Assembly: GCA_964579725.1 (NCBI GenBank) | Contig: CAZOHG010000020.1 | Location: 1-57,541 of the forward strand | Direction: 5' to 3' | Length of the DNA: 57,541 nucleotides | Source of the DNA: CAZOHG01 sp964579725 | GTDB lineage: Bacteria; Zhuqueibacterota; JdFR-76; BMS3Abin05 | The notes under the pieces: generated by a model | Told to the model about the DNA's origin: nothing | The model's database searches: none | Seen by the model: the letters and a program-made list of their open reading frames with translations, nothing else | Part shown: piece after piece, positions 36,501 through 45,315 of the stretch | Layout of the letters: each line of letters opens with the position of its first letter | Numbering within the stretch: position 1 is the stretch's first letter | Translations under genes and position numbers: made by a program

Positions 36501-38145
36501 CCCCAGCAACAACCACGACGTGTACTCCATCGAAGATTTGGCTCAATTGGTAGAGGAATTGAAAACCATTAACCCCCACGCGCGCATTTCGGTCAAAATA
36601 CCGGCCATTCCCGGAATCGGTACCATTGCTTCCGGCATTGCCAAATCGGGAGCCGACATTATTGACATCAGCGGGTACGACGGCGGTACGGGAGCCGCGC
36701 GGCAGCACGCCCTGAAATACGTGGGCTTTCCCATTGAAATTGCCGTGAAGGAGGCCCACGAAAGCCTCATCCGAAACCAATTGCGCCGGCGCGTGGAGAT
36801 ATGGGCAGACGGCGGAATGAAATCTGCCGCCGACGTTTTAAAGCTCATTTTGCTGGGAGCCAATCGGGTAGGCTTCGGGACACTTTTACTCCTGGCCGCC
36901 GGTTGCCTGCGCTGTCACAGCTGCCACACAGGCACCTGTGAGGTGGGCATTACCTCTCATTTTAAGACGGAAAAAGAAGCACTGGCCTCAGGCCTTAAAC
37001 GTTTTACCTTTCTCCAAACCGAGCAAGCCACCGATCGCATTGTGGCTGTTTTTTCCGAGCTGCTCACCGATCTGCGAACAAAAACTGGACAAATCGGTTT
37101 GTTCAAACTTCAGGAAGGCGTGGGGCGCTGCGATTTGCTGGAACAAATTCCCGAAAATCAGGCATTCGATTTGACTCGCCTGCTTCGGAAATCCTATTCC
37201 GAAGCCTGGCGTACACTTGACTTGAGCAAAAACGGCAAGAGCACGCTGATTCGCCGCCCCCGCACCTCGCTGACGCGCATTATTAGCAATTCCGTCTGCC
37301 GTGCTTTTGACAAGGGCGATCGGCACGTGGTCTATTTCGACGACGAAGTCAGCAGCATGGACCGCGCCATCGGGACCTACCTTTCCGGGAAAATGCACCG
37401 CTTGCCGGCCCGAATTTACCCGGAAACCCACCACGCCATCATTCAATTGGTCAACGGAACGGTACCGGGCAACGGTCTGGGCAGTTTCACCACCGAATCC
37501 ATTGAGATTCACATTGCGGGCGGGGCTCAGGACGGAACGGCCAAATGTGCCTCCGGTGGAAAAATCGTCATTCTCAAGGGAAAAAACCACGACGGCAAAT
37601 TGATTGACGGCTCGGTGGGGAAGTACTTTGCTTACGGAGCCCAACGGGGAACCTTTATTGTCCAGGGAAACGCAGACGTGCGGGCCGGTATTCGGTTGTC
37701 AGGGGCGGATGTCATTATCGGAGGAGAACTAAAATCCCGTCTGAAGGACAATTTGGGCAATTGGGCCACCCGTGCCAATATAAAAGGATTTGCCTTCGAA
37801 TACATGACCTCCGGACGAGGGTTGGTTTTGGGGGATCCGGGCCCCTGGCTGTGCAGCGGCATGAAAGGCGGAGTGATTTATTTCCGGCTTTATCCCAAAC
37901 TGGGACTGACCCCAGAGGCTTTAACCCGGCGTCTGGCCAATCCGGCGGAGGTGCACATTCTTCCGGTGGACGAGTCGGACGGCCCAAATCTGACGGATCT
38001 GTTAACCCGCTACTACGAGGCGTTGGTGGAAGGAAATCTTTTCGGAGAAGCGCGCCGAGTGAAATTCCTCCTGAAAAACTGGGAAATCCATTTCGCAAAG
38101 GCGGTGCCTGTTTCGTCTTCGCACAAAGCCAAGCTTTCCCCTTAA
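33568..38145 (+). CDS. gltB: Glutamate synthase, large subunit type
   Basis: 1525 aa. A 16-residue propeptide precedes Cys17 (DESDSCAIVAF), the N-terminal nucleophile of the glutamine amidotransferase domain (to about 420). A central domain follows. The FMN-binding synthase domain (about 830-1190) includes GEGGELPEILGHYR, GQGAKPGEGGMLPARKV and the 3Fe-4S motif C1113-x5-C1119-x4-C1124 with one extra Cys at 1116. The C-terminal GXGXG helix domain (about 1240-1490) follows. It converts glutamine and 2-oxoglutarate to two glutamates. No gltD lies next to it: the next gene is GH4. It is thus either ferredoxin-dependent or paired with a distant small subunit. The usual CGVGF after the nucleophile is CAIVAF here. 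Confidence 0.94.
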   Translation: MDYRTTQIAQTDESDSCAIVAFVKKDGVPTHGNVRRTLMALDAMEHRTGEINFESDGAGIQTDIPRKIWEKTLAVRRMNASLAYDPYFTVAHLMIRRSAPRQVSRMLKHIFAILSDHGFEVIFHQKAKTMPEYLGPKARAAEPLFYQIACLPARFRVSTDRQTFLATLAIEHALPSVHVASFSKNSVIYKVRGDTSALMRYFPELRHPDFRSAISLAHGRYSTNTDSEPQRAQMFSTLGHNGEINTIRRLEKEARQLGFQLVPGGSDSQNLDRILESFMFAFDLSLMEAMEILFPPTWSEVKRLPERFHSMYAYFRRAWGMLAQGPAAVIARQSNEIVFSVDALGLRPLWFGETEKEYFASSEKGVVDLDNMQTDPKPLAPGEKMGFLLHRQTMDPNSEGRWRPGFVEIFSYDKIQQRALRTFEKRIGSQIAARGIFRPQAASVRTAVFSGAKTPEKLLAASGWKREDLAALLEMATTGREPIGSTGYDGPLAGFAPLPVNLPEFFKEKVAVVTNPAIDRIRESQHFSTAVFLGGKPSLKGENTVPAQVFLNIPLVLSSMADSDFPELSTAAAGRSVATLKQIEALASEELFVSRIPLTAESEKPLNEHLEDLHRQVDEIVSEHTSTLLILSDRDFLRKPKHTLLDPFVALASLDDYLHRRVEKGESLRRRVSLILHSAQLRNIHDIMVALGLGADAVSPYLAIQKVLENFSANPLPALDRFIQALQSGMEEVLSTLGIYDLNGYERLFSAIGLGGDLAQRMHVPHFCGSKTAGFGLDRLALSNRERQKILLERERRLRPEGHFYSRLTKKIHAVASEKENYASYDRLLAQLEQTRPISLRHLLRFKPTPRPISRDQVDITIHDYDAPVYFAAMSYGSLSESMFRAVAEAAYRLNILAMNGEGGELPEILGHYRHHRGQQVASGRFGVNASMLNSVDTIEIKVGQGAKPGEGGMLPARKVTAEIARARHTPAGIDLISPSNNHDVYSIEDLAQLVEELKTINPHARISVKIPAIPGIGTIASGIAKSGADIIDISGYDGGTGAARQHALKYVGFPIEIAVKEAHESLIRNQLRRRVEIWADGGMKSAADVLKLILLGANRVGFGTLLLLAAGCLRCHSCHTGTCEVGITSHFKTEKEALASGLKRFTFLQTEQATDRIVAVFSELLTDLRTKTGQIGLFKLQEGVGRCDLLEQIPENQAFDLTRLLRKSYSEAWRTLDLSKNGKSTLIRRPRTSLTRIISNSVCRAFDKGDRHVVYFDDEVSSMDRAIGTYLSGKMHRLPARIYPETHHAIIQLVNGTVPGNGLGSFTTESIEIHIAGGAQDGTAKCASGGKIVILKGKNHDGKLIDGSVGKYFAYGAQRGTFIVQGNADVRAGIRLSGADVIIGGELKSRLKDNLGNWATRANIKGFAFEYMTSGRGLVLGDPGPWLCSGMKGGVIYFRLYPKLGLTPEALTRRLANPAEVHILPVDESDGPNLTDLLTRYYEALVEGNLFGEARRVKFLLKNWEIHFAKAVPVSSSHKAKLSP

Positions 38146-38180
38146 ATTTGGGCGGTTATTTCGGTTGGCCTATTTTTCAC

Positions 38181-38240
38181 TTGTTTCTTTTGGCCTTTTT
38201 GTTTATTTTTTTCACCGGTTAATGAAAACGTTTGTTTTCA
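38181..38240 (+). promoter_or_regulatory. GH4 promoter with LacI-type operator-like dyads
   Basis: TTGTTT (38181-38186), 17 bp, TATTTT (38204-38209). Immediately downstream is TTCACCGGTTAA (38211-38222), which matches 10 of 12 positions of the TTAATCGGTTAA dyad at the LacI-family gene, and then a perfect dyad TGAAAAC-GTTT-GTTTTCA (38223-38240). The placement over the start site suggests repression by a LacI-family protein. Confidence 0.55.
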
Positions 38241-38283
38241 AATTGATCGCACTGTTCCATCCAAAAAATGTAGGGAGAAAATC

Positions 38284-39567
38284 GTGTCCTCTGTCAAAAT
38301 TGTGTACATTGGTGCCGGGAGTTTAGCCTTTGGCCCCAAATTGGTCAGCGACGCCGTTCTGACACCCGAGATCAAAGGCGCACAACTTGTTCTTGTGGAC
38401 GTGAACGCCGAAAATCTGGAGAAAATCTACCGCCTCGCCCTCAAAATGAACGCCGCCAACGGAAATCCTCTTACCATTGAAAAAACAACCGACCGGCGAA
38501 AGGCGCTCCCGAACGCAGATTTTGTTCTGATTTCCATTGCCATGGACCGCTTCGAACACTGGAAATACGATATTGAAATTCCGCGAAAATACGGCATTTA
38601 CCAGGCCAAGGCGGAAACCGGAGGGCCCGGAGGAATTTCCCTTATTTTGCGCAACATGCCGGTGCTCATCGACATTGCTCAGGATGTGGAACGGTTGGCG
38701 CCGCAGGCCTGGGTGCTCAACTACACCAACCCCGTAAATGCGATGATGTACGGCATCAACAAATGGACAAACGTCCGCTGGATCGGTTTGTGTGACGGCA
38801 TGTTCGGGCGCGTCGGCGATTTTGCTCGCCTTTTCGAAACCACATACGAAAACATCGATTTAAAGGTTGCCGGAATTAACCACTGTGTGTGGCTGCAAGA
38901 TGCCCGCAAAGTGGACACGGGAGAAGACCTGTTGGCGCAGCTCCCCGAAAAACTGGAAGAAAATCCCGACTACCAGCCCCTTAGCCAGTACCTCATGAAA
39001 ATCTTCGGTCTTTTTCCAGGCCCGGGAGACCACGAAATCGGGGAGTTTTTTCCTTTCGCCATGGAATTTCTCGATGCTCCCGGTTTCGAGTATTCCATTC
39101 GGATGCAACACAAGCGGGAAAATCAGGAACGCATTGATGCCGTTCTCTCTGGCAAGCGGGATTTGGGCGATTGGGGACACAAGCGCTCACGGGAAATTGC
39201 CCTGGATTTCATGGCGGACATTCTCCTGAACCGCGGGCGGCGCCGTTTGAGCGGCATTGTGGAAAATCGGGGCAATATTCTCAATTTACCCTACGACGCC
39301 ATTGTGGAGGTTCCTATTGTCATTGACGCAAGCGGCATTCACCCCTTAAAAATGGACGTGCTTCCCGAGGGTTTGGCCAAATATCTTACGTTGCTGTTAC
39401 AGGTTCAAAAATTGGCGGTGGAGGCCGCCATGACCGGCTCCCGAGAATTGGCCTTGCAGGCGCTTTTATTGGAACCTTCCGTACCCAGTGCGCGCGCCGC
39501 CGAAAAGATGTTAGATGAATTTTTGGATGTTCACCGGAAGGTTCTACCGGACTATTGGTTCAGATAG
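38284..39567 (+). CDS. Glycoside hydrolase family 4 (NAD+- and metal-dependent glycosidase)
   Basis: 427 aa from a GTG with AGGGAG upstream. The N-terminal Rossmann loop is VYIGAGSLAFGPKLVSD, and Cys170 (GLCDG) and His200 (GINHCVW) are the metal ligands, matching Cys174 and His203 of Thermotoga AglA by position. GH4 enzymes open a- or b-glycosides by an oxidation-elimination route in the cytoplasm. The motif around the Cys (CDG rather than CNS/CHS) does not let me assign a-glucosidase, a-galactosidase, a-glucuronidase or phospho-glycosidase activity. It ends 19 bp before the convergent hemW. Operator-like dyads in its promoter suggest sugar control. Confidence 0.9.
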   Translation: MSSVKIVYIGAGSLAFGPKLVSDAVLTPEIKGAQLVLVDVNAENLEKIYRLALKMNAANGNPLTIEKTTDRRKALPNADFVLISIAMDRFEHWKYDIEIPRKYGIYQAKAETGGPGGISLILRNMPVLIDIAQDVERLAPQAWVLNYTNPVNAMMYGINKWTNVRWIGLCDGMFGRVGDFARLFETTYENIDLKVAGINHCVWLQDARKVDTGEDLLAQLPEKLEENPDYQPLSQYLMKIFGLFPGPGDHEIGEFFPFAMEFLDAPGFEYSIRMQHKRENQERIDAVLSGKRDLGDWGHKRSREIALDFMADILLNRGRRRLSGIVENRGNILNLPYDAIVEVPIVIDASGIHPLKMDVLPEGLAKYLTLLLQVQKLAVEAAMTGSRELALQALLLEPSVPSARAAEKMLDEFLDVHRKVLPDYWFR

Positions 39568-39586
39568 CGATCGGCTGCAAGACAAC

Positions 39587-40741
39587 TCACGCAAACAGCT
39601 CGAAAATGGCGTCGCTGAGCCAAAAGCCTCGAAGCGTCAGTCGGAGACGATGGCGGGTTTCCTGAAAAAGGGGCTCCGTTGTTTTCTGCAGGGCTCCGAA
39701 ACGCTGTAAAACCTCTCCGATAGATTTGCGAAAATCGTCCCCGAATTTTCTGCGGTACGCTTCCAAATCCAGGCCTTCTGCCTGCCGAAGCGACAGAAAG
39801 ATCATTTCCAAGCGTTGCTGCTCCCGCGTCAGCGCTTCTTTGCCGGCAGTCGGTTCTTCTCCCCGCTCCGTCTTTTCGTTGTAAAGCGAAACGCTCCGCA
39901 CATTCCACCAACGGCGGTTGTGGTGAAACGAATGCGCCGAGGGCCCGAATCCCCAATAGCTTTTCCCCTGCCAGTAGGTGAGGTTGTGCCGACATTCTTT
40001 TCCGGGCAAAGAAAAATTAGAGATTTCGTAATGACGGTAGCCTGCGCGCGTTAAAACGGCATCCGTACGGCGGTACATCTCCCATTCAACGGTTTCATCC
40101 AGAGGACGGATTTTACCGGTTTGTCGCCATTTGCCAAAAGGGGTCTCCGGTTCGTAGATTAAATTGTAGGTGGAAATGTGCGTGGGGCGAAGGGAAAGAG
40201 CCTGTTTCAACGAATCCTCCCAATCCTCAACCGATTGTTGCGGCAGCCCGAAGATTAGGTCGAGATTAATATTTTCAAACCCCACGTTTTGGGCCAATTT
40301 CACGGCGGCTCTAGCTTCCGACGCGGTGTGAATGCGCCCGAGCCGACGCAGTTCCGAATCGTGGAAAGATTGAATCCCCAGGCTCAAACGATTGAATCCC
40401 AGAGCCCGGTAGCTTTCGAATTTGGCTTGGTCTACCGTGCCGGGGTTGGCTTCTACCGTCCACTCGGCCTCCGGCGAAACGGAAAAGTACCGTCTCACGG
40501 CCGAAATCAGGCGTTCCATTTCGGGCACGGGGAGAACAGAAGGCGTGCCGCCGCCAAAAAAGACGGTCGTGACCCGAAATTCGGAGCTTGAAAAGCGTTC
40601 CGCCCGCATTTCCATTTCACGAAGGAGGGCTTGCACAAACCGGTGTTGACTCTCTTTGCCGTCCACAACGGAGTAAAAATCGCAGTAGGGGCACTTCCGC
40701 TCACAAAACGGAATGTGAAAATAGAGGCTTAGTTCCTGCAT
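39587..40741 (-). CDS. hemW: HemW, heme-chaperone-type radical SAM protein
   Basis: 384 aa from the ATG at 40741 (MQELSLYFHIPFC), the usual family start; a GTG at 40780 gives 13 more residues and cannot be excluded, as neither has a strong ribosome binding site. The radical SAM cluster motif is C13-ERK-C17-PY-C20. FFGGGTPSVL, EANPGTVD and GIQSFHDSELRRLGRIH complete the catalytic domain, and the C-terminal HemN-C-like domain follows. HemW inserts heme into respiratory proteins; it lacks HemN's coproporphyrinogen oxidase activity (family knowledge). It is the third gene of lepA-lepB-hemW, a common bacterial arrangement. Confidence 0.92.
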   Translation of the reverse strand: MQELSLYFHIPFCERKCPYCDFYSVVDGKESQHRFVQALLREMEMRAERFSSSEFRVTTVFFGGGTPSVLPVPEMERLISAVRRYFSVSPEAEWTVEANPGTVDQAKFESYRALGFNRLSLGIQSFHDSELRRLGRIHTASEARAAVKLAQNVGFENINLDLIFGLPQQSVEDWEDSLKQALSLRPTHISTYNLIYEPETPFGKWRQTGKIRPLDETVEWEMYRRTDAVLTRAGYRHYEISNFSLPGKECRHNLTYWQGKSYWGFGPSAHSFHHNRRWWNVRSVSLYNEKTERGEEPTAGKEALTREQQRLEMIFLSLRQAEGLDLEAYRRKFGDDFRKSIGEVLQRFGALQKTTEPLFQETRHRLRLTLRGFWLSDAIFELFA

Positions 40742-40785
40742 TTTGGGCCGAAAAACGGGTATTTTAAGGGGCGAAAACACACGCC

Positions 40786-41511
40786 CTACTTAATGAGCAT
40801 CCCGATGCGTTTCCAGCGTACCTTTTTGAAAAATCGGTACATGGGAATGGTTTTGTCCCAGGACCAGTAAATAATCAGGGCTTCGCCCAGCACGTTGTCG
40901 TGGGGCAAAAATCCCCAATAGCGGCTGTCGGAGCTGTTGTCGCGATTGTCTCCCATCATGAAATAGTGGTCGGGCGGCACAACCACGGGACCGTAATTGT
41001 CGCGATTTCCGGCGCCCGGTGGGTAAATTCCGTACTCGATTTGGCCGGGAGGAATGTAGTAATCCGAATATTTGACGTGCGGTGGATCCTTAAAGGGCTT
41101 ACCATTGACGTACACCTTTTTCCGAATGACTTGTACCGTGTCGCCACCTTCCGCAATACAGCGTTTAATATAGTCTAATTTAGGATTTCGTGGGTATTTG
41201 AAAACCACCACGTCGTGGGGCTTCGGGTCGCGGATCGCCGGGAGTCGCGTATGTGGGATTTTGATTCCGGTCAGCGGGATGGTGTCCGGTGTACGAACCC
41301 CGTAAATAAATTTATTGACCAAAAGGAAATCCCCCACCAGGAGGGTGTCTTCCATGGAACCCGTGGGAATGCGAAAGGCTTGTACGACAAACGTCCGTAA
41401 AATGAGGGCTGCCACCAGCGCCCACACAAAAGCGTCCACGTACTCCCGAACAATCCCCTTTTTCTTTTTTTCCTTTTTCGGTTTCAGACCGACAACTTTT
41501 CTCCAATCCAT
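40786..41511 (-). CDS. lepB: Signal peptidase I
   Basis: 241 aa with one N-terminal membrane anchor (about 26-45) after a lysine-rich cytoplasmic tail. The catalytic Ser52 is in RIPTGSMEDTL and the general base Lys116 in DYIKRCIAEGGD. The conserved GDNRDNSSDSRYWGF box is near the C-terminus. It cleaves Sec signal peptides at the outer face of the inner membrane, including those of the many secreted proteins here. It starts 10 bp after the end of lepA, so the two are cotranscribed. Confidence 0.97.
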   Translation of the reverse strand: MDWRKVVGLKPKKEKKKKGIVREYVDAFVWALVAALILRTFVVQAFRIPTGSMEDTLLVGDFLLVNKFIYGVRTPDTIPLTGIKIPHTRLPAIRDPKPHDVVVFKYPRNPKLDYIKRCIAEGGDTVQVIRKKVYVNGKPFKDPPHVKYSDYYIPPGQIEYGIYPPGAGNRDNYGPVVVPPDHYFMMGDNRDNSSDSRYWGFLPHDNVLGEALIIYWSWDKTIPMYRFFKKVRWKRIGMLIK

Positions 41512-41521
41512 TTTCCGTTCC

Positions 41522-43321
41522 TTAATCTTCCATCTGCAAAATCGCTAAAAAGGCCTCTTGCGGGATTTCCACGCTCCCCACCTGTTTCATCCGCCGCTTG
41601 CCCTCTTTTTGTTTTTCCAGGAGTTTCCGTTTTCGTGTAATGTCCCCGCCGTAGCACTTGGCCGTAACATTTTTTCGAAGGGGTTTAATGGTTTCACGTG
41701 CGATAATTTTGGAGCCGATTGAAGCCTGCAGCACCACTTCAAAAAGCTGCCGGGGAATCAGTCGGCGTAGCTTGGTAATGAGCCGCCGCCCCCAATCGTA
41801 CGCCTTGTCCCGGTGTACAATGGACGAAAGAGCGTCCACCGACTCCCCGTTCACCAACACGTTCAGTTTGACAAGGTTTCCCTCCTTGAATTTCCAGAAA
41901 TCGTAATCGAAGGAAGCGTAGCCTCGAGAAATAGATTTCAATTTGTCGTAAAAATCGAAAATAATTTCGGCCAGAGGAAGATAATATTGTAAATTAACAC
42001 GCTTTCCATCCAAATAAACCGTATTTCGATAAATTCCGCGCCTTTCCAGCGCCAATTTCATGATGGGCCCGATGTAATCGGTCGGAGTAATAATGGAGGC
42101 GTCGATGTACGGTTCCTCCACCCGCTCAATTTCCCCTGCCTCGGGAAATTCAGCCGGATTGTCAATAAGTTGCACACTGCCGTCTCGCAATACGACGCGG
42201 TATTCCACATTGGGAACCGTGGTAATAATGTCAATGCCGTATTCCCGTTCCAGCCGTTCCTGCACGATCTCCATGTGCAAAAGCCCTAAAAATCCGCACC
42301 GAAAACCAAACCCTAACGCTGCCGAAACCTCGGGCTCAAAGCGCAGCGAGGCGTCGTTCAGGCGCAATTTTTCCAGCGATTCCTTGAGCTCTTCGTAATC
42401 GTCACTTTTTGAGGGGAAAATACCGCTGAAAACCATGGGTTTGGCCTCTTTGTAGCCCGGCAGCGGTTCCGCGGCGGGGGAAAGTGCGTGCGTAATGGTG
42501 TCGCCCACTTTGGTGTCGGCTACCTCCTTTACACCGGCGATGACATAGCCCACTTCCCCCGTGTTCAAGCAAGGGGCAGGCACGCGTTTGAGCTGTAAAA
42601 TGCCCACCTCCTGCACCTCAAAATCCTTTTGGGTCGAGAAGAAGCGAATTTTGTCCCCGGTGCAAAGCCGTCCGTCCACCACCCGGACGTACGCCACGGC
42701 ACCCCGGTAATTGTCGAAGGCGGAGTCGAAAATCAGTGCCCGCAACGGCGCATTTGGGTTTCCGGAAGGCGGGGGAATTTCCCGTACAATTCGCTCTAAA
42801 ATGTCTTCGATGCCGATGCCTTCTTTGGCGCTCGCCAGCAAAATGTCGTCGGGGTCTCCGCCCAAAATGTCCAAAATCTGCTGTTTGATCTCGTCGGGAC
42901 GGGCGCTGGGCAAATCGATTTTATTAATGACCGGAATAATCACCAGATTGTGCTCAATGGCCTGGTAGAGATTGCTCATGGTTTGTGCTTCCACCCCCTG
43001 AGCAGCGTCCACAACCAGGAGAGTACCCTCGCAGGCGGCCAAACTGCGCGAAACTTCATAAGAAAAATCCACGTGCCCGGGTGTGTCAATAAGATTGAGT
43101 GTGTACGATTGCCCGTTTTTGGCTAAGTAGGGCATGGTAATGGCGTGCGCTTTAATTGTAATCCCCTTTTCCCGCTCCAAATCCATGTTGTCTAAAACCT
43201 GATTGGTCATTTCTCGGGAAGAGAGGGTGTGGGTCTTTTCCAAGAGACGATCGGCCAGAGTCGATTTGCCGTGGTCAATGTGCGCAATGATTGAAAAATT
43301 CCGAATGTGGTCTTGTTTCAT
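41522..43321 (-). CDS. lepA: Elongation factor 4 (LepA), translational GTPase
   Basis: 599 aa from the ATG at 43321, the same length as in E. coli. GTPase motifs are AHIDHGKSTLADRL, LEREKGITIKAHA, DTPGHVDFSYEV and NKIDLPSARPDE. The C-terminal LepA-specific domain ends near KCYGGDITRKRKLLEKQKEGKRR. It is a ribosome-associated factor acting in back-translocation or ribosome biogenesis. It is the first gene of the lepA-lepB-hemW operon, with its own promoter at 43359-43387. Confidence 0.98.
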   Translation of the reverse strand: MKQDHIRNFSIIAHIDHGKSTLADRLLEKTHTLSSREMTNQVLDNMDLEREKGITIKAHAITMPYLAKNGQSYTLNLIDTPGHVDFSYEVSRSLAACEGTLLVVDAAQGVEAQTMSNLYQAIEHNLVIIPVINKIDLPSARPDEIKQQILDILGGDPDDILLASAKEGIGIEDILERIVREIPPPSGNPNAPLRALIFDSAFDNYRGAVAYVRVVDGRLCTGDKIRFFSTQKDFEVQEVGILQLKRVPAPCLNTGEVGYVIAGVKEVADTKVGDTITHALSPAAEPLPGYKEAKPMVFSGIFPSKSDDYEELKESLEKLRLNDASLRFEPEVSAALGFGFRCGFLGLLHMEIVQERLEREYGIDIITTVPNVEYRVVLRDGSVQLIDNPAEFPEAGEIERVEEPYIDASIITPTDYIGPIMKLALERRGIYRNTVYLDGKRVNLQYYLPLAEIIFDFYDKLKSISRGYASFDYDFWKFKEGNLVKLNVLVNGESVDALSSIVHRDKAYDWGRRLITKLRRLIPRQLFEVVLQASIGSKIIARETIKPLRKNVTAKCYGGDITRKRKLLEKQKEGKRRMKQVGSVEIPQEAFLAILQMED

Positions 43322-43358
43322 TTCGCCTGCAATTCTAAGTTCTGAAAATTCAGCAAAA

Positions 43359-43387
43359 AATATAATCATTTGCCGTTCCTAATTCAA
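43359..43387 (-). promoter_or_regulatory. lepA operon promoter
   Basis: On the minus strand TTGAAT (43382-43387), 17 bp, TATATT (43359-43364), followed by TTTTGC. It lies about 40 bp before the lepA start. Confidence 0.6.
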
Positions 43388-43656
43388 CTTTTTTTGGGGC
43401 GATTTGGTTCGAGCGCTCCGCAAAAATGTTTTGCGATTCAATCTAAAAAATAATATATTGGGGTAGTTTTTTGGAATCTATTTCGGGACAGGTTCTTCCG
43501 ACACATTGAAAGGGGGCCTTTTGTGAAAAATAGACTTTCCATTTGGCCTTTTAACGTGAGGATGCTCCTCGCCAACTTGCGCAGCGGAGGACTGGCTTTT
43601 TGCACACCAATCATTTAAAAGGACATATTTTCCATCACCCATTTTGAGGCCGTTTT
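43388..43656. other. Gene-free stretch upstream of the second M29 peptidase
   Basis: I see no gene, RNA or convincing promoter here. A small dyad GAGGA-TGC-TCCTC (about 43559-43571) is the only visible structure. The promoter for the plus-strand operon should lie in it but I cannot place it. Confidence 0.4.
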
Positions 43657-44778
43657 ATGAAAGACCCGCGCATTGAGAAGCTCGCAAAAATTATTGTGAA
43701 TTACTCACTTAAACTAAAAGCAGGGGAAAAACTGCTCATTGAGGCCTTCGACGGACCGGAAGACCTCACGGTAGCCGTTTTTCGACAGGCGGTTGAAAAG
43801 GGGGCTGTTCCCCTGATTTCGTGGCGAAACAACCGACTTTTGCGGGATATCTTCCGCAACGCCACGGAAGAGAGCATGAAATTGATTGGCGACATCGAAG
43901 CCTATCGCATGAAGCAAATGGACGCCTATGTCGGCATCCGCGGTTCTCAAAATATTACCGAGTTTTCCGACGTGCCCGACGAGAAAATGAAGTTGTACCA
44001 AAAATACTGGCTCAAACCGGTTCATTTAGACCTGCGCGTGCCCAAAACCCGGTGGGTGGTCTTGCGCTACCCGACCCCTTCAATGGCTCAACAAGCGGGC
44101 ATGAGCACGGAAGCGTTCGAGGATTTTTATTTTGAGGTGTGCACCGTGGATTACGCGAAAATGTCCCGGGCCATGGAGCCCTTAACCGAGCGTCTTCAAA
44201 AGGCGGATCAAATCCACATTCTGGGGCCTGGAACCGACTTACGATTCTCCAAAAAAGGCATTCCCGTGCTGAAGGGGGACGGGACCGCCAATTTGCCGGA
44301 CGGGGAAATTTTTACTGCGCCTGTTCGGGATTCCGTGAACGGAAACATTTCTTACAACACTCCGTCACTTTACCACGGCTTTGTTTTTGACTCCATTCGC
44401 TTTGAATTTCGCGACGGGAAGATCGTTCACGCGGAGGCAAACCATACGGAGAAAATCAACGAAATTTTGGATTCCGATGAGGGCGCCCGCTACATTGGTG
44501 AATTCGCATTGGGCCTGAACCCGAAAATCACCCACCCCATGAAAGACACGCTTTTCGACGAAAAGATCGCAGGCTCTTTTCATTTCACACCTGGGGCGGC
44601 CTACGGGGAAGCGGACAACGGCAACCGATCCGAAATCCACTGGGATTTGGTGTGTATTCAAACGCCGGAGTACGGCGGCGGTGAAATCTACTTTGACGGC
44701 GAACTCATTCGGAAGGACGGACTTTTTGTGCCTGACGATTTGCAGGGGCTGAACCCCGAAAATTTGGTTACGCCATGA
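43657..44778 (+). CDS. M29-family aminopeptidase (aminopeptidase T-like)
   Basis: 373 aa, the usual M29 length. Features include LKLKAGEKLLIEAFDGPEDL at the N-terminus, DGTANLPDGEIFTAPVRDSVNG, IGEFALGLNPKITHPMKDTLFDEKIAGSFHF and GNRSEIHWDLVC, which carry the Glu, His and Asp expected for the two-metal site. It is a cytoplasmic metallopeptidase of broad specificity. It is a paralogue of the compact gene at 29862-30857. Its stop overlaps the start of the phosphoesterase gene by 4 bp, so the two are translationally coupled. Confidence 0.94.
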   Translation: MKDPRIEKLAKIIVNYSLKLKAGEKLLIEAFDGPEDLTVAVFRQAVEKGAVPLISWRNNRLLRDIFRNATEESMKLIGDIEAYRMKQMDAYVGIRGSQNITEFSDVPDEKMKLYQKYWLKPVHLDLRVPKTRWVVLRYPTPSMAQQAGMSTEAFEDFYFEVCTVDYAKMSRAMEPLTERLQKADQIHILGPGTDLRFSKKGIPVLKGDGTANLPDGEIFTAPVRDSVNGNISYNTPSLYHGFVFDSIRFEFRDGKIVHAEANHTEKINEILDSDEGARYIGEFALGLNPKITHPMKDTLFDEKIAGSFHFTPGAAYGEADNGNRSEIHWDLVCIQTPEYGGGEIYFDGELIRKDGLFVPDDLQGLNPENLVTP

Positions 44779-45305
44779 AAAAGATCGGCATTATTTCGGA
44801 CACGCACGGCGGGTTGTGTCCCGATGTGTTTAAACATTTTGAGGGAGTGGACGCCATTTTGCACGCGGGGGACATCGGGACGGAAGAGGTTTTAATTGAG
44901 TTGGAAGCCATCGCCCCCGTGTACGCCGTCCGCGGAAACGTCGATTTTTTTCAGGCGGCGCATCACCTTCCGCGCAAGCGCGTCGAGGTTTTTGACGGCG
45001 TTCGCTTCGGCCTCATTCACGGAGATATTTTTCCCAAATCCACCATTTTGGACCAACTGATTCCCTATTTTGCAAAGGACCACGTGGACGCCATTGTTTT
45101 CGGGCACACGCACGAGCGGTACCTCCGAAAAAGAGGTTCCGTCTGGCTCATTAATCCCGGGGCGTCTAATCCCCGGCAGGCCAGCAGTTGTCACTCCGTT
45201 GCGGTTGTTCAGGTCGATTCCGGCCACATTTTGAGTGTGACGGATATGGCGCTGCAACCCTTCCAAACCGACGATTTGTTCCCGGATTGGGAGGACGAAA
45301 TTTAA
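44775..45305 (+). CDS. YfcE/MJ0936-family metallophosphoesterase
   Basis: 176 aa. The calcineurin-like metal motifs are all present: ISDTHG (residues 7-12), HAGDIG, RGNVD, LIHGD and FGHTHE, and the C-terminal INPGASNPRQ is characteristic of this small phosphodiesterase group. These hydrolyse phosphodiesters in vitro; the physiological substrate is unknown. The ATG overlaps the stop of the upstream M29 gene (ATGA), and a YbjQ-family gene follows after 10 bp. Confidence 0.94.
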   Translation: MKKIGIISDTHGGLCPDVFKHFEGVDAILHAGDIGTEEVLIELEAIAPVYAVRGNVDFFQAAHHLPRKRVEVFDGVRFGLIHGDIFPKSTILDQLIPYFAKDHVDAIVFGHTHERYLRKRGSVWLINPGASNPRQASSCHSVAVVQVDSGHILSVTDMALQPFQTDDLFPDWEDEI

Positions 45306-45315
45306 GGAGAGAACC

